Below, piece by piece: positions 1-5,220 of a DNA stretch of 5,220 nt. Position 1 is the first letter of the stretch. Each line of letters opens with the position of its first letter. Below the pieces are notes generated by a model. The model saw only the letters and a list, made by a program, of their open reading frames with translations, made no database searches and was not told where the DNA came from. Origin of the DNA: Pirellulaceae bacterium (GTDB lineage: Bacteria; Planctomycetota; Planctomycetia; Pirellulales; Pirellulaceae); NCBI GenBank assembly GCA_013002105.1, contig JABDKS010000573.1, positions 1 to 5,220 on the forward strand. Reading direction: 5' to 3'. The position numbers were made by a program, and so were the translations under genes.

Positions 1-415
1 GTTTCTTGCCGGTCGAATCGTTGGCGATCCCCGGACCCCATCCTTTGCCGGTATAGCCCGCCGTGTAATCGTCATCGCTTAATCGTTCCATGAACCCGCC
101 GAACTTTGCGGGAAAGATGGCCATGTGGTTGCCGGCTTGTTCCAACTGCCATGAGTATCGTCCGGTCAAGATTGTCGCCCGCGACGGCGCACATTTCGCA
201 TTGGGGGTGTACGCGTTGCGAAACAGGATTCCCTCCCTCGCGATTCGATCAAAATTGGGTGTGTCGACCCACGGACAACCGTACGCGCTGGCGTGGCCGT
301 AGGACCAATCGTCTGCAATCGCAAAAAGGATGTTCGGCCTCTCTGCGGCGCTGAGACAACCGATCCAAGGTGCGACGGACAACAGGCCCATAAGTGCAAC
401 GATCAATCGATTCAT
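1..415 (-). CDS. Secreted sulfatase, N-terminal part (heparan N-sulfatase-like), cut by window edge
   Basis: Translating the minus strand from the ATG at 415-413 gives 138 codons that stay open to the window edge, so the C-terminal part lies outside. Residues 1-24 form a signal peptide: a hydrophobic core ([16 protein letters not shown]) followed by LSAA before ERPN, so export is expected. A Cys at residue 20 makes a lipoprotein conceivable, but the preceding W-I-G is a poor lipobox. The mature start ([12 protein letters not shown]) has the Asp35-Asp36 metal-binding pair of type I sulfatases. CAPSR at 75-79 is the C-x-P-S-R signature whose Cys is converted to formylglycine, followed by [17 protein letters not shown] (120-129) supplies the active-site Lys124, but the usual GKWH histidine is not at its normal place. 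The IADDW...CAPSR...GKGWGPG pattern resembles planctomycete proteins annotated as heparan N-sulfatase; that subfamily is from memory and tentative, and the substrate is unknown. No clear ribosome binding site precedes the ATG. The gene is divergent from the sulfatase at 587. Confidence 0.93.
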   Translation of the reverse strand, partial: MNRLIVALMGLLSVAPWIGCLSAAERPNILFAIADDWSYGHASAYGCPWVDTPNFDRIAREGILFRNAYTPNAKCAPSRATILTGRYSWQLEQAGNHMAIFPAKFGGFMERLSDDDYTAGYTGKGWGPGIANDSTGKK

Positions 416-586
416 GGTGCTATCTATCTGTGCAGTGTGACGTTGGAGCAAAAGACGGCGTGGGTGAAACTCAGAGTATAGCCGGTCGCCCGTCCAGGAT
501 TATCCGTTGGGATTGGTTTAGAATAGCGATCGCTCGCGATTATCATCCGTTGCCCCAACATTCGTGTTTTCGATTTGGCTGTCATC
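416..586. promoter_or_regulatory. Divergent intergenic region between two sulfatase genes
   Basis: These roughly 170 bp separate the start codons of two sulfatase genes pointing away from each other, so promoters for both must lie here or overlap the gene ends. Two weak -10-like hexamers are visible: TAGAAT at 519-524 on the plus strand and TATACT on the minus strand (complement of 475-480). Neither has a convincing -35 box at the usual distance, so exact promoters cannot be assigned. Neither start codon has a clear Shine-Dalgarno sequence. The region also holds a palindrome and a repeated heptamer, listed separately. Shared regulation of the two genes is an inference from the arrangement. 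Confidence 0.5.
498..544. repeat. Palindrome AGCGATCGCT and repeated GATTATC in the divergent promoter region
   Basis: AGCGATCGCT at 525-534 is a perfect 10-bp palindrome. GATTATC occurs at 498-504 and again at 538-544, 40 bp apart, and both copies are followed closely by CCGTTG. A regulator-binding site is possible because of the position between divergent genes. Short matches of this size also occur by chance, and no known operator is recognised. Confidence 0.3.
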
Positions 587-2398
587 ATGATCCATGTCAC
601 AAACAAGAACCATTTCACAAAGAATCTGTCCGTTGCATTGGCGTTGATGGTCTGCACGTGCAACTGGGCTGGGGCGACCGCGGTTGCCCAAGATCGACCG
701 AACCTGGTCGTGATTCTGACCGACGATCAAGGTTGGGGAGACTTGAGCATCAACGGCAATACAAACTTGTCCACGCCGCATATCGACTCTTTGTCGCGGG
801 AAGGTGCGACGCTGGAGAATTTTTATGTGTGCAGTGTTTGTGCTCCGACACGAGCGGAGTTCTTGACGGGGAGGTACCACCCGAGAACCGGCGTGAGCGG
901 TGTCAGTCGTGGCGAAGGTCGGCTGAATCCTGACGAAACAACCGTCGCCGATTTATTCAAAGCCGCCGGCTACGCAACCGGTGCATTTGGAAAATGGCAC
1001 AACGGAACTCAATCACCGTTGCACCCCAATGATCAAGGATTCGATGAGTACTACGGATTCACTTCGGGCCATTGGGGTCACTATTTCAGTCCGCCGCTGG
1101 ACCATAATGGCAAGAAAGTTCGCGGCAAAGGCTTTGTCGTCGACGATTTTACCAACCACGCCATTGAATTCATTCAGGCACATCATGATCAGCCGTTCTT
1201 TTGTTACTTGCCGCTGAACACGCCCCATTCGCCAATGATGGTCGAAGATCGGTTCTACGATAAATTCGCAGATAAGCACCTGCCGATGAAACATCGCGAA
1301 CCAGAACGCGAGGACATTCTGATGACGCGAGCGGCATTGGCGATGTGCGAAAATATCGATTGGAACGTCGGCCGACTGTTGGAAACGATCGATCGATTGA
1401 AACTACGCGAAGAGACAATTGTCGTTTTTTTCTGTGACAACGGCCCCAATTCGTATCGGTTCAATGGTGGGATGAAAGGCCGTAAAGGATCGGTCGACGA
1501 AGGAGGTTTGCGTTCACCGCTGTTCATCCGCTGGCCGGGCGTGATTCCGGCCGGACACAAGAGCGACAGAATCGCTGCCGCGATTGATTTGCTGCCTACG
1601 TTGACAGACCTGACCGGGATCGCCCGTCAGATCCAGACGCCCGAGCTGTCTCCCAAACCACTCGACGGAATCAGTCTCAAGCCGCTGCTCACGCAGACGA
1701 ATCCGGATTGGCAGTCGCGGTCAATTTTTTCTAGCTGGAAAAGGAAGGTCAGTGTTCGGACACAGCGGTTTCGACTTGATGATGCGGGCGCCCTGTATGA
1801 CATTCCGGCCGATCGCGGACAACGCAACGATGTAGCGGATGACTTCCCAGACGACGCAAAGCAATTGCGTCAACTCGCCGCGGAACATCGTACGGAAATG
1901 GCCCAGTTGACGGAGCGTTACGCCAATCGACCCTTCACAGTCGGCTATGCCAAATCAACGACACTTCCAGCACGCGATGGAATCGAACATGGAACGATTC
2001 AGCGAAGTGCGAAGCCGCCGAACAACTCTTTCTTTACTCATTGGACCAGCACGGATGACTCAATTACCTGGGACATCGATGTCATCAAGCCGGGTAACTA
2101 CGCGGCAACGGTTTACTACACGTGCGCCGCGGGTAACGCGGGGTCAACGATCATCGCTGCCATTGACGACGGAGATTCGACATCGGCCCCGGTGACCGAG
2201 GTGTTCGATCCACCGTTGTACGATAAATCGAAAGAACGAGTACCAAAGTCGCACTACTTCGTCAAAGATTTCAAACCGCTCACGTTAGGGAAATTCAAGC
2301 TGGAAAAAGGAAGGCAAACATTGCGTCTGAAAGCGAGCGATCGAAAAGGCGACGAAGTGATTGATGTCCATTCAATCGAGCTGTTCCGAACTCTGTAG
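587..2398 (+). CDS. Secreted type I sulfatase with C-terminal beta-sandwich domain
   Basis: A 603-residue arylsulfatase-type protein (S1 sulfatase, alkaline phosphatase superfamily) expected to hydrolyse sulfate esters, probably on a carbohydrate, outside the cytoplasm. I chose ATG 587; an in-frame TTG at 575 would add four residues. A signal peptide (about 1-34) has a hydrophobic core at 14-30 and probable cleavage after AVA before QDRPN. The catalytic core, about 37-445, has Asp46-Asp47 (metal), Cys85 in CAPTR (formylglycine site; Thr in place of the common Ser), Arg89, Lys136 and His138 in GKWHNG, His214 in NTPH, Asp284-Asn285 in CDNG, and Lys300 in RKGSVDEGG, so the site looks complete. 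Residues about 465-603 form a separate region (TWDIDVIKPGNYAATVYY...GRQTLRLKA) that reads as a beta-sandwich like carbohydrate-binding or galactose-binding-like domains; its ligand is unknown. No Shine-Dalgarno site is evident. The enzyme needs a maturation factor encoded elsewhere. Subfamily and substrate cannot be told. Confidence 0.96.
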   Translation: MIHVTNKNHFTKNLSVALALMVCTCNWAGATAVAQDRPNLVVILTDDQGWGDLSINGNTNLSTPHIDSLSREGATLENFYVCSVCAPTRAEFLTGRYHPRTGVSGVSRGEGRLNPDETTVADLFKAAGYATGAFGKWHNGTQSPLHPNDQGFDEYYGFTSGHWGHYFSPPLDHNGKKVRGKGFVVDDFTNHAIEFIQAHHDQPFFCYLPLNTPHSPMMVEDRFYDKFADKHLPMKHREPEREDILMTRAALAMCENIDWNVGRLLETIDRLKLREETIVVFFCDNGPNSYRFNGGMKGRKGSVDEGGLRSPLFIRWPGVIPAGHKSDRIAAAIDLLPTLTDLTGIARQIQTPELSPKPLDGISLKPLLTQTNPDWQSRSIFSSWKRKVSVRTQRFRLDDAGALYDIPADRGQRNDVADDFPDDAKQLRQLAAEHRTEMAQLTERYANRPFTVGYAKSTTLPARDGIEHGTIQRSAKPPNNSFFTHWTSTDDSITWDIDVIKPGNYAATVYYTCAAGNAGSTIIAAIDDGDSTSAPVTEVFDPPLYDKSKERVPKSHYFVKDFKPLTLGKFKLEKGRQTLRLKASDRKGDEVIDVHSIELFRTL

Positions 2399-2483
2399 CA
2401 AAGCCGCCCCAGTGCCACAGGGACGACTACCCCCAGTCGATCGCGACACCACCGGGTCCACGACAGAACCGGAGAACCGCAGA

Positions 2484-2553
2484 ACGTAGGCCAGGACCTG
2501 TCCTGGCGCGTACGGATTTGCTCGCTTACGCCAGGACCGGCCGTGGCCTATGT
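2484..2553. repeat. Imperfect inverted repeat with 25-nt arms (REP/MITE-like or bidirectional stem-loop)
   Basis: The left arm (2484-2508) and the reverse complement of the right arm (2529-2553) agree at 21 of 25 positions, with a 20-nt spacer between. The left arm contains a smaller palindrome, CCAGGACCTGTCCTGG (2491-2506: CCAGGAC, CT, GTCCTGG), so it can also fold alone. The right arm has the related CCAGGACCGGCCGTGG. A transcript from either strand could form a long stem. It may be a dispersed intergenic repeat or may end transcription from both sides of this convergent pair; no T-run supports a standard terminator. No transposase lies nearby. Confidence 0.75.
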
Positions 2554-2661
2554 AGCTGCCGCGAATCAAAAGCAACCGTCCCAGCGGGGGCCGTCCGACG
2601 ACGTTGGATCGACTGCTGACGGCGGCAACGATTCCGTTTGCGATCGAATCAACGTTCACCA

Positions 2662-2687
2662 ACGTTCGCGATTTTGAATTCGAACGT
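2662..2687. repeat. Small inverted repeat ACGTTCG/CGAACGT near the end of the esterase gene
   Basis: ACGTTCG (2662-2668) and CGAACGT (2681-2687) are perfect 7-bp arms around a 12-nt, AT-rich loop. The structure lies 11 bp beyond the esterase stop codon. A run of A (2693-2698) sits between it and that stop codon, so on the esterase transcript the U-run comes before the hairpin, the wrong order for an intrinsic terminator. CAACGTTC also occurs twice just here (2650-2657 and 2660-2667). Confidence 0.3.
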
Positions 2688-2698
2688 CGATCAAAAAA

Positions 2699-4738
2699 CT
2701 AGTCCGGCGACTTCGGGCCATTGACGACCAGTTGCAGAATTCGGGCTGCCGTTCCGCCGCTCGCTTCGTTGTGATCTTCGCTCAGTCGGACTTTCAGTAG
2801 GTGTTTGCCCGACTTCAGATCGGCATCGAATAGGACCGTTCGTGGATAATGCAGCCCCTTGCTGAATCGGTGGTACAAGTCGATGCGTTGATACGGCGAA
2901 TCGTCAATCGAAAAATCCAGGATCCCAGCGTCCGGTCCGGCTAGCACGTAGGCTCCGACGGCGGTGCCAGTGAAATCCAACGTGAAAGTCGACCCAGGTT
3001 GTGTCGCGCACAGCAACCGCTGGTTGGTGAATCGTTCTCGCTTACCTCCGGGCAGCGATTTCCAGTCCGGCTGTCGAATTTGCCATCCATTGATCTTCTT
3101 GGCTTGATCGATCGGTACCAGGCGGCCGTGGGTGTAGCTGTTGGGGTCGATTGGTTTGGGCAGTGAATGAGTTGTCGGCTTCGCATTATCGGCCAGCGGT
3201 TGGCTCCACGCGGAATCGAGAATATCGATGACCATGTCGGCGGCTAACCGATTGCCAGGTTTCTTTGGGTGCGTGCCGCCGAATTCTTTCCACGTCATCG
3301 TTCCGCCTTCGATTCGATCAGCAAGTTCACGAGCCAGATAATTTGTCGCGACGCCATAATGGGTCGCGACACGTTCATGCTGTGCGCTGCTGATCGGTTC
3401 ATCACCATCCTGAATTTTTTGCAGCATGCCAGGATTGACAAAGTGCGTGACGACGATGTCCATCTGTGGATTATGTCGCAGCGCGTGACGCAGGATGCCT
3501 TCCATTCCGCGAACACAGTCTCGTGCGTTGTGCGAAGCGTCTTGGTCATCGTTGACAGCGAACTCCACAAAAAACAGATCGGGATTGGTTGAAAGCACAT
3601 CATGATCGAGTCGAAAGGCGCCGGTGGTCGAGCAGGTCGAACTGATTCCCGCCGCGGTGAATGTAAACTCGGTTTCGGGAAACCGCTGTTGTAAGTACTC
3701 GGTCACCATCGGTCGGTAGCCATCCATTTCCGTAATCGACCCGCCGATAAATGCAACGCTGCCACGTTTGTCTCGCTGAAATTTGATCCGTGAGTTGTTC
3801 AAGTCACTACGCAGGTGCGCGTTGGGGCTGTTGGTCGTCGCGATCGTCGCGTCGCCGGTCAGGTATCCGAGCGAAACGAGAAACTGATCCAATTGATTGA
3901 TCGTCTTGCGGAAATTCTCGCCCGGCTTTCCGTTGCGACCGTAGTTAAAGAATCCATGTGCCTGTCCCGCAAACCCGTTCAGTTTGCAGTGACTGTTGTG
4001 ATTGTTCGCCGCGTTGGTGAAAGCTTGCGCGGTTGAGAATGGGACCGTGGTATCTGCTTCGCCATGGAAGATAATCGTCGGTGGAATCTTTGTTGTGATT
4101 TGATGGATTGGAGAGAGTTGTTCCGCCGGCACGCCGGTCCGCGTGGCAATGTCGGCCAACTTCGATTCGTCAAGATCCAGGTCCCTGTATTGCGACAGCA
4201 CGAGTGCTGGATTGAATAGAGCCATCGCGTTGGGGACACTGCTGATCGAGTTGTCTTCGGTTGGCTCATCCAGGCTCTTGATAACCGCCGTACAAGCGGC
4301 GACGTGGCCACCGGCCGAACCGCCGCCGGCAACGATTCGATTCGGATCGATTCCTAATCGCTTGGCATTCCTGCGAACCCAGCGAATGGCCGACTTGCCA
4401 TCGGCCACGCAGCGGTCGGCGAGAGTCTCGTGCCGAGATCGAACTCGGTAGTCGGCTGTGATGGCAACCATCCCCCGTGACGCAAGGTAGCGACAATGCT
4501 GCTCGAATTGTGCTGGCGAGCCCGCTTTCCAGCCGCCACCAAAAAAGAACACGATCGCCGCTCGCTTGTCGGTTGGCTGGTGGTCGGCCGGTTCAAAGAC
4601 CCACAATTTCAAATCGACGTCACCCACTGTTTTGTATTTCTCAGCCCGCGCGTCATCGAATTCCGGCGGATAGTTCGAGCGCTGTGCCCATGCCAGCGAG
4701 GGCAGCAGTGTCAAGAAAACCAAAAACAAGTTGCGCAT
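2699..4738 (-). CDS. Exported dual esterase: alpha/beta-hydrolase + SGNH hydrolase + beta-sandwich
   Basis: A 679-residue secreted protein with two predicted esterase domains. The ATG at 4738-4736 is chosen over the TTG at 4777 because it starts the signal peptide (MRNLFLVFLTLLPSLAWAQ) and has GGGAGAGG five bases upstream. Domain 1, about 30-295, is an alpha/beta hydrolase of the acetyl/feruloyl esterase-like (BD-FAE-like) type: oxyanion motif FGGGW (66-70, Phe where HGGGW is usual), nucleophile Ser141 in GGGSAGGH, Asp229 in HGEADTTVPF and His261 in GQAHGFF. Domain 2, about 325-512, is SGNH/GDSL-like: IGGSIT with Ser334, Gly364 in TAAGIS, Asn396 in FAVND and His490 in GGTHP; the Asp usually three residues before that His is Gly487. 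Residues about 535-675 look like a beta-sandwich (FTLDFTGTAVGAYVLAG...GKHLLKVRLSE), as in accessory domains of carbohydrate esterases. Probable role: removing acetyl or other acyl groups from a polysaccharide, in keeping with the neighbouring sulfatase. It is convergent with that gene, so not in one operon with it. The exact substrate is unknown. Confidence 0.93.
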   Translation of the reverse strand: MRNLFLVFLTLLPSLAWAQRSNYPPEFDDARAEKYKTVGDVDLKLWVFEPADHQPTDKRAAIVFFFGGGWKAGSPAQFEQHCRYLASRGMVAITADYRVRSRHETLADRCVADGKSAIRWVRRNAKRLGIDPNRIVAGGGSAGGHVAACTAVIKSLDEPTEDNSISSVPNAMALFNPALVLSQYRDLDLDESKLADIATRTGVPAEQLSPIHQITTKIPPTIIFHGEADTTVPFSTAQAFTNAANNHNSHCKLNGFAGQAHGFFNYGRNGKPGENFRKTINQLDQFLVSLGYLTGDATIATTNSPNAHLRSDLNNSRIKFQRDKRGSVAFIGGSITEMDGYRPMVTEYLQQRFPETEFTFTAAGISSTCSTTGAFRLDHDVLSTNPDLFFVEFAVNDDQDASHNARDCVRGMEGILRHALRHNPQMDIVVTHFVNPGMLQKIQDGDEPISSAQHERVATHYGVATNYLARELADRIEGGTMTWKEFGGTHPKKPGNRLAADMVIDILDSAWSQPLADNAKPTTHSLPKPIDPNSYTHGRLVPIDQAKKINGWQIRQPDWKSLPGGKRERFTNQRLLCATQPGSTFTLDFTGTAVGAYVLAGPDAGILDFSIDDSPYQRIDLYHRFSKGLHYPRTVLFDADLKSGKHLLKVRLSEDHNEASGGTAARILQLVVNGPKSPD

Positions 4739-4743
4739 CCAAT

Positions 4744-4751
4744 CCTCTCCC
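4744..4751 (-). promoter_or_regulatory. Ribosome binding site of the dual esterase
   Basis: On the minus strand the sequence GGGAGAGG ends five bases before the ATG at 4738. It is the only good Shine-Dalgarno-like site in this window. It decides the start in favour of that ATG, since the upstream TTG at 4777 would place this site inside the coding region and bury the signal peptide. Confidence 0.65.
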
Positions 4752-4850
4752 GTTAAGCGTTCGCAATTCAACATCAAAGAGTTTAGCTGAGTCGACGATC
4801 AGTTGCTTGTCGCCAGGGATAGAGGCCGATTCAAGTGGGCCAAACATACA

Positions 4851-4887
4851 GAAAGTAGCCATCACGCTCCGCGTGATGTAGCCCGAC
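4851..4887 (+). repeat. Hairpin repeat, copy A (stem with TCC loop, GTAGCC on both sides)
   Basis: CATCACGCTCCGCGTGATG (4860-4878) is a perfect 8-bp stem, CATCACGC/GCGTGATG, closed by the loop TCC. GTAGCC lies directly on both sides (4855-4860 and 4878-4883). The first 30 bases (4851-4880) are identical to 5191-5220. An inverted, slightly diverged copy lies at 5008-5045. This is a REP-like intergenic repeat; no transposase is nearby. Confidence 0.85.
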
Positions 4888-4915
4888 CGAAAGGGATCCC
4901 CGATAGGACGGTCGG
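4883..4915. repeat. Inverted repeat CCGACCG/CGGTCGG enclosing GGGATCCC
   Basis: CCGACCG (4883-4889) and CGGTCGG (4909-4915) are perfect 7-bp arms around a 19-nt loop, and the loop contains the 8-bp palindrome GGGATCCC (4893-4900). It directly abuts hairpin copy A. It could be part of the same repeat unit or a separate RNA stem; no U-run follows on either strand. Confidence 0.5.
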
Positions 4916-5007
4916 ATCGTCGCGAGCGGCCACCATCGTCGATCGTTCTGCCTTACCGAAGTGTCATCTACTCTACGACCACAAACAAGTTATTGGTCAA
5001 ACACAAA

Positions 5008-5045
5008 GTCGGGCAACGTCACGGCGGAGCGTGACGGCTACTTTA
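5008..5045 (-). repeat. Hairpin repeat, copy C, inverted orientation
   Basis: Read on the minus strand, this segment matches copy A over AAAGTAGCC, TCACGCTCCGC and GCCCGAC, with a few substitutions and one inserted C. Both stem sides have changed together: copy A pairs ATCACG with CGTGAT, and this copy pairs GTCACG with CGTGAC. That points to preserved pairing. The flanks are GTAGCC and GTTGCC. Confidence 0.8.
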
Positions 5046-5052
5046 TCGTCGT

Positions 5053-5069
5053 TGTTCGCTCCGCGAACA
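5053..5069. repeat. Short hairpin TGTTCGCTCCGCGAACA with the same CGCTCCGCG core
   Basis: A perfect 7-bp stem, TGTTCGC/GCGAACA, is closed by the loop TCC. It shares only the central CGCTCCGCG with copies A and B, while its outer stem is different but still paired. It sits eight bases past copy C and may belong to the same repeat family. Confidence 0.65.
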
Positions 5070-5161
5070 TTACGTAAAACCGTTCATTAGCCAACTCCCG
5101 GCCCTGACCTCGGAGAATCCAGTGACTGCCAGTAAGTGGCATCTCTCCCCAACGTCGACCA

Positions 5162-5177
5162 GTCGCAACACTGCGAC
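5162..5177. repeat. Small hairpin GTCGCA/TGCGAC
   Basis: GTCGCA (5162-5167) and TGCGAC (5172-5177) pair around the loop ACAC. It lies just before copy B, next to the palindrome CGACGTCG (5184-5191). It is short and may be chance. Confidence 0.3.
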
Positions 5178-5190
5178 GCAAGGCGACGTC

Positions 5191-5220
5191 GAAAGTAGCC
5201 ATCACGCTCCGCGTGATGTA
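5191..5220 (+). repeat. Hairpin repeat, copy B, cut by the right edge
   Basis: These 30 bases are identical to 4851-4880, including the stem CATCACGC/GCGTGATG with the loop TCC (5200-5218) and the GTAGCC on its left. The bases before it differ from those before copy A, so the shared boundary is near 5191. The right end lies outside the window. The two copies begin 340 bp apart. Confidence 0.85.

Larger units (their letters stand above)
2399..2698. other. Convergent intergenic region without a credible gene
   Basis: Three hundred bases lie between the stop codons of the plus-strand sulfatase and the minus-strand esterase. The only open frame of note here, a minus-strand one at 2372-2662, has no recognisable domain and runs across the repeat, so I do not accept it. 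The region contains a long imperfect inverted repeat at 2484-2553 and a small one at 2662-2687. No hairpin followed by a U-run is seen for either gene, so no standard intrinsic terminator can be placed. Confidence 0.7.
4739..5220. other. Intergenic region upstream of the esterase, rich in hairpin repeats
   Basis: About 480 bases hold no credible gene. The plus-strand frame at 4803-5090 has no recognisable domain, runs through several hairpins and is biased towards Arg, Ser and Thr, so it is judged spurious. The esterase promoter must lie in the part nearest 4739, but no clear -35/-10 pair is seen. The rest contains related hairpin repeats at 4851-4887, 5008-5045, 5053-5069 and 5191-5220, plus other inverted repeats. 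What lies to the right of the window is unknown. Confidence 0.7.

Noticed and set aside
575..586. TTG at 575 as start of the right sulfatase
   Set aside because: An ATG four codons later gives a normal signal peptide, and no ribosome binding site favours the TTG.
394..933. Plus-strand open frame of 179 codons
   Set aside because: It overlaps the start of the left sulfatase, the divergent promoter region and the signal peptide and active site of the right sulfatase in another frame; it shows no domain.
2662..2698. Intrinsic terminator of the esterase gene
   Set aside because: The U-run lies before the hairpin in the direction of transcription, and no U-run follows it.
4739..4777. TTG at 4777 as start of the dual esterase
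   Set aside because: It would add 13 mostly polar residues before the signal peptide and would bury the GGGAGAGG ribosome binding site inside the gene.
4477..4881. Plus-strand open frame of 134 codons opposite the esterase N-terminus
   Set aside because: It lies mostly antisense to well-supported coding sequence and shows no domain.
4803..5090. Plus-strand open frame of 95 codons in the right intergenic region
   Set aside because: It has no recognisable domain or ribosome binding site, and it runs through several hairpin repeats with a composition typical of chance frames.
4851..5220. CRISPR array
   Set aside because: The repeats are few, irregularly spaced (about 160-180 bp apart), in both orientations and diverged, with no cas gene; they are REP-like hairpins.

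Overview
The window looks like chromosomal DNA from a marine planctomycete of the Rhodopirellula/Pirellulaceae type. This is inferred from gene content and style, not from a database search: exported sulfatases next to a modular exported esterase, moderate GC, mostly weak or absent Shine-Dalgarno sites, roomy intergenic regions and small hairpin repeats with a TCC loop.

Layout. At the left edge, on the minus strand, lies the N-terminal part (138 codons) of a secreted sulfatase resembling the heparan N-sulfatase-like group; it is cut by the window boundary. About 170 bp of divergent promoter space separates it from a complete plus-strand sulfatase (587-2398), which carries a C-terminal beta-sandwich domain. 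A convergent intergenic region of 300 bp (2399-2698) follows; it contains a 25-nt-arm imperfect inverted repeat. Next, on the minus strand, is a 679-residue exported protein (2699-4738) that joins an alpha/beta-hydrolase esterase, an SGNH/GDSL-type esterase and a C-terminal beta-sandwich. The last ~480 bp (4739-5220) show no credible gene. They hold several related hairpin repeats in both orientations, one of them cut by the right edge.

How it may work together. Two sulfatases and a two-catalytic-domain esterase, all with signal peptides, fit removal of sulfate and acyl (acetyl or similar) groups from sulfated, esterified polysaccharides outside the cytoplasm. The substrate cannot be read from the sequence. 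No glycoside hydrolase, polysaccharide lyase, transporter, regulator, sulfatase-maturation gene, RNA gene, CRISPR array or transposase is visible. I found no clear sign of a wholly new system. The points most worth a second look are the double-esterase architecture with its non-canonical motif residues and the hairpin repeat cluster at the right end.
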